64,000 nucleotides of DNA from JAGVXH01 sp043810285 (GTDB taxonomy: Archaea > Nanobdellota > Nanobdellia > Pacearchaeales > GW2011-AR1): assembly GCA_043810285.1 (NCBI GenBank), contig JBDROH010000022.1, positions 9,330-73,329 on the forward strand, given 5' to 3'. Positions 40,626 to 49,158 of the stretch are shown here, piece by piece. Both the position numbers and the translations under genes were made by a program. Positions within the stretch are counted from its first letter, which is position 1. Every line of letters begins with the position of its first letter. Under the pieces are notes generated by a model. That model did no database searches and was not told the origin of the DNA. It worked only from the letters and a program-made list of their open reading frames with translations.

Positions 40626-40919
40626 TTACTTTCTCTTAACCTTAACGCCACGCGTCTTATGCCGAGCAATCATAATAAACACGAAAAGAGAAACTAAAAA
40701 CACAACACCAAATTTAGACCAAGAACTCACAACCAATTTGTTAATTTGAAAATAATTGGCAGCAAACACATTACTCCCTACCAACAAAATTAAAGAAACC
40801 CATCCTTTCCAATTAATGGGTACCCAACCCCACTCAGCACTTTTAGATTCAATAACTTTCCTAAACCACATACCTTCTTTTTTCTTAATTTTCCTATTCA
40901 CCATATTACTCTTAATCAT
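40626..40919 (-). CDS. Small membrane protein (97 aa)
   Basis: A basic head (KIKKKEGMWFRKVIESK), two hydrophobic helices (about 40-56 and 70-86) and a basic tail (ARHKTRGVKVKRK). The topology is a hairpin. Two ATG codons are possible near the 5' end (40919 and 40904). Function unknown; similar small proteins are common in this genome type. Confidence 0.55.
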   Translation of the reverse strand: MIKSNMVNRKIKKKEGMWFRKVIESKSAEWGWVPINWKGWVSLILLVGSNVFAANYFQINKLVVSSWSKFGVVFLVSLFVFIMIARHKTRGVKVKRK

Positions 40920-40975
40920 TAACCTCTAATAAATTAAATCAACAACCTTTATAAAATTTCCTAATAATCAATTAT

Positions 40976-41761
40976 ATGGAAAAAATCCCCCAAGATATAA
41001 TTGGTGACATCGCACTCTTGAAATTTCCAAGACGAACACCTTGGTTAATAAAAAAACTAAAAGCAAGAAAATTTTTAATAGAACATAAAACTCTAAAAAC
41101 TGTCCTAGAAAAAACCGAGGGATTCTCTGGAGAACTTCGAACATTAAAAACAAAACATCTCGCTGGCATCAAAACAAAAGAAGCTACTTATAAAGAAAAT
41201 GACTGTATATTCAAGTATAACGTAGATGAATCTTACTTTTCACCGAGACTATCAAATGAAAGAAAAGTAATAGCTGACGAAGTAGTTAAGATATCTAAAA
41301 AGAAAGGAACAAAAATTCTCGTAATGTTCGCAGGCATTTCTCCTTACCCTATTGTCATAGCCAAAAAGCTAAAACAATCAGGAAAACAAATAACAATAAT
41401 TTCTAATGAATTAAACAAAAAAGCAAATATTGCAGGAAGGAAAAATATTGTCCTAAACAAACTACAAAATATAATAACGCTTATAGAAGGGGATGCAAAA
41501 AAACTCTCAACAAAATTAAAAGAAAAATTTGACATTATTCTAATGCCACGACCAAATCTAGAAGATACTTTTCTAGAAACTGCACTTAAACTTTCAAAAA
41601 AAGGAACGATAATTTTCTACCACGGCTTCGGAACAAAAGAAGAAGTCCTTAATGAAATAGAAAAAAATACTAGAAATAAAATAGAAAAAATTTCAATAAG
41701 AAAAGCCGGCGACATTGGACCTTACAAGTACCGTTGGCAAGCAAGATTTAAAGTTAAATAG
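40976..41761 (+). CDS. trm5: tRNA (guanine-37-N1) methyltransferase Trm5-like
   Basis: A 261-residue class I methyltransferase: YFSPRLSNERKVIADEV (Trm5 tRNA-binding motif), SAM-binding LVMFAGISPYPI, ISNELNKKA, and MPRPNLEDTFLE in place of the catalytic NPPY-type motif. Archaeal Trm5 methylates N1 of G37 in tRNA. It lacks the long N-terminal D1 extension of Trm5a, so a Trm5b-like short form is likely. The catalytic motif is altered, so the base specificity is uncertain. Confidence 0.8.
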   Translation: MEKIPQDIIGDIALLKFPRRTPWLIKKLKARKFLIEHKTLKTVLEKTEGFSGELRTLKTKHLAGIKTKEATYKENDCIFKYNVDESYFSPRLSNERKVIADEVVKISKKKGTKILVMFAGISPYPIVIAKKLKQSGKQITIISNELNKKANIAGRKNIVLNKLQNIITLIEGDAKKLSTKLKEKFDIILMPRPNLEDTFLETALKLSKKGTIIFYHGFGTKEEVLNEIEKNTRNKIEKISIRKAGDIGPYKYRWQARFKVK

Positions 41762-41811
41762 AAACAGGTAAAACTATAAATTTCCCAACAGCAACTTTTT
41801 TCACAAAAATA

Positions 41812-42432
41812 TTAATTTAAATTTTCCTTCATTAAAAATCTTCTATAAGTTTCTGGAGTATTATCTTTTTTTAGTTGTTCCAAATGAGGTTCAAATGAAT
41901 AATATTTAAAAACTTTTGAAAGGCCCTCTGGAGAAACAACACCCAAACTTTTAAGGGGATATTCAAAAGGATCAAGTTGATAAGCATCAATCCGCGTCTC
42001 ATAAAGTTTATACCTATCATTAAACCTATCCACAAATTTTCCTTCCTTAAATTTCGTTTTATTTAGAACCACGTATTCTGCAAAGTGAAGTTTATAATCA
42101 ATAAATAACTCAACAGCAAAATGAACCTCGGAATACTTCTTATAAGGTTGCTTCAATTCTTCTATCACTAAAGTTACATCAAAACCATTTTTCTTTAAAA
42201 TTTCTACTAAAAGAAAAGTATAATCTGCACACGGATTCATATAACAAGTATGCCTATCTTTCAAAATCTCCGCAACAGTTCTTCTTCCAAATTTTTCTTC
42301 AAGTTGCTTATTAGTCCATTTCCTTTTTTCAATATTCCCTCTTACCCAATTCATAGACTTTAATACTGTTTCTTTTTGGCTTCCAATAAAACTAGGCAAC
42401 TCTAACTTTTTTTCAAGTACAATAGACTTCAT
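41812..42432 (-). CDS. Transglutaminase-like (papain-fold) protein, tentative
   Basis: A 206-residue soluble protein. DRHTCYMNPCADYTFLLVEILKKNGFDV followed by EVHFAVELFIDYKLHFAE resembles the Cys-helix and His-Asp parts of transglutaminase-core proteins. Catalytic order Cys-His-Asp would be kept. Function unknown, and this call rests on a local pattern only. It is divergent from dphB, with a shared regulatory gap at 42433-42631 that contains TATA-like boxes and a spaced 8-bp inverted repeat (AACTAAGG/CCTTAGTT). Confidence 0.4.
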   Translation of the reverse strand: MKSIVLEKKLELPSFIGSQKETVLKSMNWVRGNIEKRKWTNKQLEEKFGRRTVAEILKDRHTCYMNPCADYTFLLVEILKKNGFDVTLVIEELKQPYKKYSEVHFAVELFIDYKLHFAEYVVLNKTKFKEGKFVDRFNDRYKLYETRIDAYQLDPFEYPLKSLGVVSPEGLSKVFKYYSFEPHLEQLKKDNTPETYRRFLMKENLN

Positions 42433-42631
42433 AAGATTCTCCTAAGTTTGTTCCTTGACAGAACTCTATACAAAATTTAAGAGCAAATATCTTATTTAAA
42501 TCCTTCTAATAACTACTTTTTCGGGACTAAACTAAGGATAACATTTGTGTATAATAAATACTTCACAATAAGCTATAAGTCTAACCTTAGTTAAACAATA
42601 ACCTTAAAACCCTAATCTTCCCAAAATAAAT

Positions 42632-43366
42632 ATGACATTTTACTTGATAGGAATAGGTCTAAATAAAAATTCAATCTCGGCTGAGGCTTTAGAAATTCTA
42701 AAAACTTGTGACAAAAGATACTTAGAAAACTACACTGTAAACTTCCCATACAGTCTAAAAGAATTAGAAGAAGCAATGGGGTTAAAACTTATTGAATTGA
42801 AAAGGGAAGTAATAGAAAACGAAACGATTATTAAAGAAGCAAAAGACAAAAACATAGCCTTATTGATATATGGAGATTCGCTATCTGCAACAACCCACAT
42901 TCAATTAATTCTCGAATGTAAAAAACAGGAAATTAAATCACAAATTTTTCATAACACTTCAATCATAACAGCTATCGCAGAAACTGGACTTCAACTTTAC
43001 AAATTTGGAAAAACCGCTTCAATGCCCAACTGGAAAGAACATACAAATAAACCAACTTCTTTTATGAATTACATTAAGGAAAATCAATCAATAAAAGCAC
43101 ACACCTTAATATTAACAGATATAGGACTTGAAATAGTAAACGCAGTTAATCAATTAAAAGAAGCTTCAGAAAAAGAAAATATAAAATTTCCAGAAAAAAT
43201 CATTGCTTGCTCAAACATGGGAACCCAAAATCAAAAAATATTCTACGACACTCCAGACAACCTAGAAAAAATAGAAATAAAAATGCCGTTTTGTCTAATC
43301 ATTCCGAGTGAAATGCATTTTCTCGAAGAAGAGGCTTTAGAAAATTTAAAAGATAAACTTAAATAA
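42632..43366 (+). CDS. dphB: Diphthine synthase
   Basis: A 244-residue SAM-dependent methyltransferase of the tetrapyrrole-methylase fold: MTFYLIGIGLN at the start, LLIYGDSLSATTH, NTSIITAIAETGLQLYKFGK, and PFCLIIPSEMHFLEEEAL at the end, all diagnostic of DphB/Dph5. It methylates the modified His of EF-2 during diphthamide synthesis; the target gene is at 49159. It precedes ileS by 20 bp and likely shares its transcript. Dph2 is not in the window. Confidence 0.93.
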   Translation: MTFYLIGIGLNKNSISAEALEILKTCDKRYLENYTVNFPYSLKELEEAMGLKLIELKREVIENETIIKEAKDKNIALLIYGDSLSATTHIQLILECKKQEIKSQIFHNTSIITAIAETGLQLYKFGKTASMPNWKEHTNKPTSFMNYIKENQSIKAHTLILTDIGLEIVNAVNQLKEASEKENIKFPEKIIACSNMGTQNQKIFYDTPDNLEKIEIKMPFCLIIPSEMHFLEEEALENLKDKLK

Positions 43367-43386
43367 TTCAATCATAACAAACTAAT

Positions 43387-46179
43387 ATGGCAAAAGAATT
43401 CAGTGAAGAAGAAATTTTGAAGTTTTGGGAAAAGAAAGAAATCTATCAAAAATCTAAAAAGAAAAATGTGAACGGAGAAAAGTTCTATATGATGGATGGA
43501 CCTCCATACGCAACAGGACACATTCATATGGGTACAGCCCTAAATAAAATTTCTAAAGATATCGCCATGCGAGCACAAAGACTCCAAGGAAAAAATGTAT
43601 TTGATAGATGTGGATATGATACACATGGAGTCCCAATAGAATTTAAAGTGGAAAAAGAAATAGGGGCAAAAACTAAACAAGATATTGAAAAATTTGGAGT
43701 AAAAAAATTTGTAGAAAAATGCAAAGAATATGCAACTAAGTTTATAGGAATAATGGGACCCGAATTTAGAAACTTAGGAGTTTGGATGGACTTCGATAAT
43801 CCATATCTTACACTAGACACTGAATACATAGAAACAATTTGGGACACTTTCAAAATTGCCGATGAGAAAAATCTCCTTTATTTAGGAAAATACCCTGTAC
43901 ATAATTGTCCTCGTTGTGCAACCGCAGTTTCCTTCAACGAAATTGAATATGCAAAACAAACAGACACCTCCATCTTCGTAAAATTTCCATTAAAAGATAA
44001 AAAAAATACTTACCTAATTATTTGGACCACAACACCTTGGACCCTCCCAGGGAATACAGGAGTTATGGTAAACCCTGATATAGATTACCAACAAATAGAA
44101 TTATCCTCGGGGGAAAATTGGATTATGGCTAAAGACCTTGTTCCAGAAATAATGGCAAAATTAGAAATGGGTTTCACACCTAAGGGGGAATTCAAGGGAA
44201 ACAAAATGGTTGGATGGACTTACGAAAATGCACTATCAAAACATTTGAAATTAAAACTAAAAGATGCATATAGAGTCATTCCCTCATCAAGATATGTAAC
44301 AATCGAAGAAGGAACCGGCCTTGTACATTGTGCACCTGGTCACGGAAAAGAAGATTATGAAGTTGGAATTAAAGCAGGCATTGATGCTCCCTGCCCAGTA
44401 GACCTTAATGGATTGTTAACAGAAGAAGCAGGGAAATATGCTGGCAAAAAAGCAAGAGTTGTCGATGCAGAAATAATCGAAGACCTTGAAAAAGAAAAAG
44501 CTCTCGTCTATAAATTCCCCTACACTCATGATTATCCACTATGTTGGAGATGCAAATCCCCCCTTCTAATGATTTCACAACCACAATGGTTCCTAAAAAT
44601 TTCAAGCATACAAAAACAAATTCTCAAGGAAAACGAAAAAACTAACTGGTCTCCAAAATGGATGCAACTAAGAATGAAAGCTTGGTTAGAAGGAATTTCT
44701 GACTGGCCAATCTCAAGAAAAAGATACTGGGGAACACCATTACCAATTTGGACCTGTAACAAATGTGAGGAAAGAAAAGTAGTTGGTTCATTAAAGGAAT
44801 TAGAAAAAATTTCCGGAGAAAAAATTAAAGGAATTCACAAACCAGAAATAGACGCGGTGAAAATAAAATGCTCTTGTGGGGGGGAAATGTCAAGGGTCAA
44901 TGAAGTCTTAGACGTTTGGTTTGACTCAGGAGTTTCAAGTTGGGCAGCACTAAATTATATGAAAGACCAAACACAATTCAAAAAATTCTGGCCAGCAAAC
45001 TTGAATCTCGAAGGAAAAGACCAAATTCGGGGTTGGTGGAACTCCCAATTTATTTTATCGCACATAAAATTCGATAAAAAACCATTTGAAAATATCTTAG
45101 TTCATGGAATGGTTTTAGATTTAAATAAAAAAAAGATGTCTAAATCAGACGGAAATGCTATTACTCCTACAGATATTATCAAACAATATAATCGAGATTT
45201 TTTAAGATACTACTTCGCGAAAATTTCTAAGGGAGAGGACTTCTCCTTCCAAGAAAGAGAATTTAAAGACATAAGAAAAGTATTCACAATGATTCCAAAT
45301 ATAACGAATTTTGTAAGCCAATTAGACGGATCAAAAAACAAACAAACCCTCGAAGACAAATGGATTTCATCCAGATTCAATAGAACAATCGAAGAAGTGA
45401 CTACCGCCTACGATAATTTTAATTTTCCAGAAGTCACAAAGCTTCTAGAAGATTTTCTCATAAATGACCTATCAAGAACTTATATTAAGATAATCCGAGA
45501 GAGAGCAAATGAAACAAAAGAGTTACTTGAAGAAATTTTAATTGGAGTTATAAAACTTTTCGCACCAATAGCCCCATTTATAACTGAGAAAATCTGGCAA
45601 AATCTTTTAGAAAAAAAGGAAGTAAGTGAAGAATCCATTCATTTATCTCTCCTTCCCAAGGTTAACAAAAATAAAGTGAATAATGAGTTAGAAGAAGAAT
45701 TTAGCACAACATTTAGACTAATAGAAGAAGGTTTAGCAAAGAGAAACCAAGCACAAATAGGATTAAAATGGCCCCTTGCAAAAGCAACAATTAAATCTCC
45801 AAAAAAACTTAATAAAGAATTGGATATCATTATCAAGAATCAATTAAATATAAAAGAACTAATTTACAAAACCAGTAATACTTTAGAAATAATCCTAGAC
45901 ACAAAACTTACACCAGAATTAGAAGCTGAAGGTTTTGCTAGAGAGATAGCAAGAAAAATTCAAGCAGCGAGGAAAAAAGCAGAATTAGTAACGACAGATA
46001 TAATTGAATTAGAAATATTTTCAGAATTCAAGGATAAGTTAAAGACACATCAAGACTTTATAAAAGAGAGAGTTGGAGCAAAAAATATTTCATTTAACAA
46101 ATCTGGAAAAAAATTTAGTTACTCTGAAGAGGGTAAAATCAAAGAGAAAACATTCATAATCCAATTTAATAGAATTTAA
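43387..46179 (+). CDS. ileS: Isoleucyl-tRNA synthetase
   Basis: A 930-residue class Ia synthetase. HIHMG (45-49) is the HIGH motif, KMSKS appears at about 583-587, WTTTPWTLPGNTGVMV marks the CP1 editing domain, and HDYPLCWRCKSPL and WTCNKCEERK...CSCGG are zinc knuckles. The C-terminal anticodon-binding domain (about 680-930) resembles archaeal/eukaryal IleRS. Length is near normal. It charges tRNA-Ile. Downstream of dphB. Confidence 0.96.
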   Translation: MAKEFSEEEILKFWEKKEIYQKSKKKNVNGEKFYMMDGPPYATGHIHMGTALNKISKDIAMRAQRLQGKNVFDRCGYDTHGVPIEFKVEKEIGAKTKQDIEKFGVKKFVEKCKEYATKFIGIMGPEFRNLGVWMDFDNPYLTLDTEYIETIWDTFKIADEKNLLYLGKYPVHNCPRCATAVSFNEIEYAKQTDTSIFVKFPLKDKKNTYLIIWTTTPWTLPGNTGVMVNPDIDYQQIELSSGENWIMAKDLVPEIMAKLEMGFTPKGEFKGNKMVGWTYENALSKHLKLKLKDAYRVIPSSRYVTIEEGTGLVHCAPGHGKEDYEVGIKAGIDAPCPVDLNGLLTEEAGKYAGKKARVVDAEIIEDLEKEKALVYKFPYTHDYPLCWRCKSPLLMISQPQWFLKISSIQKQILKENEKTNWSPKWMQLRMKAWLEGISDWPISRKRYWGTPLPIWTCNKCEERKVVGSLKELEKISGEKIKGIHKPEIDAVKIKCSCGGEMSRVNEVLDVWFDSGVSSWAALNYMKDQTQFKKFWPANLNLEGKDQIRGWWNSQFILSHIKFDKKPFENILVHGMVLDLNKKKMSKSDGNAITPTDIIKQYNRDFLRYYFAKISKGEDFSFQEREFKDIRKVFTMIPNITNFVSQLDGSKNKQTLEDKWISSRFNRTIEEVTTAYDNFNFPEVTKLLEDFLINDLSRTYIKIIRERANETKELLEEILIGVIKLFAPIAPFITEKIWQNLLEKKEVSEESIHLSLLPKVNKNKVNNELEEEFSTTFRLIEEGLAKRNQAQIGLKWPLAKATIKSPKKLNKELDIIIKNQLNIKELIYKTSNTLEIILDTKLTPELEAEGFAREIARKIQAARKKAELVTTDIIELEIFSEFKDKLKTHQDFIKERVGAKNISFNKSGKKFSYSEEGKIKEKTFIIQFNRI

Positions 46180-46265
46180 TTAGCGTCGATAAAATTGCTT
46201 TTTCACCCCTCTAGTCCGAGACAATTCAAAGAAACATTTAAATACTATTCTACATTAAAACAATT

Positions 46266-47072
46266 ATGATTGTCAAGGAAGAATTTTTAAGCAGGCTGAG
46301 AAAAATATTTGATCTTAATTTATATGAAGTAAAAGTTTGGACAGCACTTCTATCTCGAGGAACTTCCACTGCAGGAGAGCTCTCTTCAATTTCTGATGTA
46401 CCCCGTTCTAGAACATATGATATCCTCGAATCCCTTGAAAAGAAAGGATTTATTGTAATGAAACTTGGTAAACCAATCAAATTCGTTGCACTAAAACCTG
46501 AAGAAGTAATTGAACGAGTAAAAAAGAACCTCGTGGTTACTGCAAGAGAAAAATCACAAAGATTAGAAAAACTAAAAAGTGAAGATATTCTTGAGGAACT
46601 AACAGGTATATTTTCTGAGGGTATTAAATATGTTGAATCAACAGACTTATCTGGAGCCTTAAAAGGAAGACAAAATATTTACAATCATCTTGATATGTTG
46701 ATAAGAGAAGCACAAAAGACTATTATACTTGTAACAACTGCAGATGGTTTAAGCAGAAAGTTAGAAATTCTTTTACCAAGTTTAGAAAAAGCAAAAAAAC
46801 GAGGAGTTACAATAAGAATCTCCGCACCGATAAATGCGGAAAATAAACAAGTTGCAAAAGATTTTTCAAAAGTTGCCGAAGTTAAGGATATGGGAGCTCT
46901 TCGAGCAAGATTTATGGTAATTGATGGTGAGCAATTAATGTTTATGCTTCTAAATGATGAAGAGGTTCATCCAAATTATGATGTTGGAGTTTGGCTAAAC
47001 ACAGAATTCTTCGCTCAAGCCTTGGAACAATTATTTGAAATAGCTTGGAACAATTTTAAAGCGATTAAATAA
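46266..47072 (+). CDS. TrmB-family transcriptional regulator
   Basis: A 268-residue regulator. The N-terminal wHTH (about 10-80: YEVKVWTALLSRGTSTAGELSSISDVPRSRTYDILESLEKKG) is the TrmB DNA-binding domain. The rest has the PLD-like effector fold (REAQKTIILVTTADGL, RFMVIDGEQLMF). TrmB proteins repress or activate sugar transport and glycolysis genes in Thermococcales through sugar binding. It could act on the 25.5-33.5 kb operon, but no direct link is shown. A TATA-like CATTTAAATAC lies about 25 bp upstream. Confidence 0.88.
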   Translation: MIVKEEFLSRLRKIFDLNLYEVKVWTALLSRGTSTAGELSSISDVPRSRTYDILESLEKKGFIVMKLGKPIKFVALKPEEVIERVKKNLVVTAREKSQRLEKLKSEDILEELTGIFSEGIKYVESTDLSGALKGRQNIYNHLDMLIREAQKTIILVTTADGLSRKLEILLPSLEKAKKRGVTIRISAPINAENKQVAKDFSKVAEVKDMGALRARFMVIDGEQLMFMLLNDEEVHPNYDVGVWLNTEFFAQALEQLFEIAWNNFKAIK

Positions 47073-47087
47073 TTCTAAATTGGCTCA

Positions 47088-47654
47088 TTAAGAAAAACCT
47101 TCAATCAACTTAGCTTCCCTAAACAAACCAAGTGCCTTATATGTCGAGAGCAATTTCTGTTTTATCTCTGATTTCTCAACTTCCTCTAAATCCATCTTAA
47201 TCAATCGCTCATAAAATTTCGCCGCATGTGCTTTCTTTCCCTTACGTTCCAATTCATGTGCAGAGATAAGATAAACATTTTTTCGAGCCAACTTTACCTT
47301 CATTCTCTGCTCAACATTCGCATCACGTCCTGCCCGAACAAACATATCATCAGCGTCGTCAACTTTGCCAACCCTCGAAAACAACTCCGCCGCAGTTATA
47401 TAACTATCAATCTTATCTCTAAACGAAATCTCCATCCCAGCTTTATTCGCCATCGCTTTCGCTGACTTTTCAAACATTCCTCGCTCTTCATACAACCCCG
47501 CTAACTCCTTCCATAAAAATCGCTTAATCTCAAAACTAAAACTCGTAGCCTTCAACACCGACTCCAAATAATTAATCTTATTCAACGCCGTGTCCATCTC
47601 CGCCAACCTACCTTCAATCTCCTCAACCGTCCTCTCACGCACTTGAATTACCAT
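47088..47654 (-). CDS. TPR-like helical protein
   Basis: A 188-residue protein of repeated ~34-residue helical hairpins (WKELAGLYEERGMFEKSAKAM, AAELFSRVGKVDDADDMF, HAAKFYERLI, LLSTYKALGLFREAKLI), typical of TPR/soluble NSF-attachment-like scaffolds. It probably mediates protein interactions; partner unknown. Minus strand, convergent with the TrmB regulator. Confidence 0.6.
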   Translation of the reverse strand: MVIQVRERTVEEIEGRLAEMDTALNKINYLESVLKATSFSFEIKRFLWKELAGLYEERGMFEKSAKAMANKAGMEISFRDKIDSYITAAELFSRVGKVDDADDMFVRAGRDANVEQRMKVKLARKNVYLISAHELERKGKKAHAAKFYERLIKMDLEEVEKSEIKQKLLSTYKALGLFREAKLIEGFS

Positions 47655-47715
47655 AAGAGGAAAAACTATAAGGAGTTTTTAAGAATTTATGTGTTTCATT
47701 TAACCCAAATAACTA

Positions 47716-47755
47716 ATAAAAAAGTCTTAACCCTTGGAAGGAAATCCTCCAAGGG
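47716..47755 (-). terminator. Intrinsic terminator of the EF-1A gene
   Basis: On the minus strand, 39 bp after the EF-1A stop, an 8-bp stem (CCCTTGGA/TCCAAGGG, plus 47731-47755) is followed by a CTTTTTTATT run (plus 47715-47724). It is the clearest hairpin-plus-T-tract end in the window. Confidence 0.7.
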
Positions 47756-47793
47756 ATATATTACAAAAAAATAAAAAAGAGGTCTAATCGACC

Positions 47794-49080
47794 TTAAAGT
47801 TTCTTTTCAACAAGAGACTTGCAAACACCTGCTGCGACTGTAACACCTGCGTCTCGGATAGCGAATCGAGCCATGTATGGATTATCTCCAACTGCCTCAA
47901 GTACTAAATTTCCGATCGGCTTGATTCTAACAATAGCAACGTCCCCATTCTTCAAAAAGTCTGGGTTTTCTTGTGCAACCTGTCCCGTAGCTGGATCCAA
48001 CTTCGCTTTGATTTCTACAAATTGACATGGAACCTGAGCAGTATGAACATGGAAAACTGGTGTGTAGCCCTTAGCAATAACTGTCGGATGATTAATCACG
48101 GCAATCTGTGCTTCGAACTCTTCAACAATCTTCGCAGGATTAGCAGCATCACAAATAACATCTCCTCGAGCAATATCTTTCTTAGCAACTCCTCTGATGC
48201 TTATACCGACATTATCTCCAGCTTCACCTTCTTTTAACTGTTCATGGTGAGCTTCAATACTTCGGACTTCGCCAGTTATTCCAGTTCCAGTTCGACCAGG
48301 TAATATAATAACCTTCTGACCTATTTTCATAATACCGGTTTCAATCTTTCCTACAGGAACAGTACCGATACCAGTAATATCATAAACATCTTGAATAGGC
48401 ATTCGCATTGGTAGACCAGTCGGCTTTTCTGGAGCAGGAAACTTATCAATCTGTTCCAAAATAGTAGGACCCTTATACCAAGGCATCTTATCTGACTTTT
48501 TAGCGATATTATCTCCCATCAAAGCAGAACCTGCTAAGAACGGAACCATATCAGGTTTGTAACCTGCTTGCTTGATAACTGCAGAAACTTCTTCCACAAC
48601 TTTCTTGAATTTCTCTTCTGAATAATTAACAACATCCATTTTGTTTACCAAAACAGCGAGCGACTTAACTCCCATAGTTCGAAGCAACCAAACGTGCTCC
48701 TTAGTCTGGGGTTGAACTCCACCATCGACAGAAACTGTCAAAAAAGCTGCATCTGCTTGCGAAGCACCAGTAATCATATTCTTAACGAAATCCTTGTGAC
48801 CTGGAGCATCGATAATTGTAACTTCAAAATTCTTAGTCATAAGCTTTTTATAAGACAAGTTAATAGTAACTCCTCTCTCTCGCTCTTCCTTCAAATTATC
48901 CATCACATAAGCAAATTCAAACCCTGCTTTACCATGCTTTGCTGCTTCTTCCTTGTGCTTTTTCATTTCCTGTTCGGAAACTCCACCACAATCATAAAAA
49001 AGTCTTCCAACTGTAGTAGACTTCCCGTGGTCAACGTGCCCAACGAAGACAACATTCATTATTGGTTTTTCTTTAGCCAT
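47794..49080 (-). CDS. tuf: Translation elongation factor 1-alpha
   Basis: A 428-residue GTPase: FVGHVDHGKSTTVGRLFY (G1), DNLKEERERGVTIN (switch I), DAPGHKDFV (G3), VNKMDVV (G4), then two beta-barrel domains. It delivers aminoacyl-tRNA to the ribosome. It forms the promoter-distal end of the translation/RNA polymerase cluster and is followed by a strong terminator. Confidence 0.97.
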   Translation of the reverse strand: MAKEKPIMNVVFVGHVDHGKSTTVGRLFYDCGGVSEQEMKKHKEEAAKHGKAGFEFAYVMDNLKEERERGVTINLSYKKLMTKNFEVTIIDAPGHKDFVKNMITGASQADAAFLTVSVDGGVQPQTKEHVWLLRTMGVKSLAVLVNKMDVVNYSEEKFKKVVEEVSAVIKQAGYKPDMVPFLAGSALMGDNIAKKSDKMPWYKGPTILEQIDKFPAPEKPTGLPMRMPIQDVYDITGIGTVPVGKIETGIMKIGQKVIILPGRTGTGITGEVRSIEAHHEQLKEGEAGDNVGISIRGVAKKDIARGDVICDAANPAKIVEEFEAQIAVINHPTVIAKGYTPVFHVHTAQVPCQFVEIKAKLDPATGQVAQENPDFLKNGDVAIVRIKPIGNLVLEAVGDNPYMARFAIRDAGVTVAAGVCKSLVEKKL

Positions 49081-49158
49081 ATTTCTTAATTTTAATTTAG
49101 TTAATTTAATCTATCTTCCATCGAAGATATAATATGATATAAATTTTGGTTTATAAGC

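Noticed and set aside
42433..42631. AACTAAGG/CCTTAGTT inverted repeat between divergent genes
   Set aside because: Only 8 bp with a spacer of over 50 bp in AT-rich DNA, so chance is likely. Mentioned within the neighbouring gene entry only.
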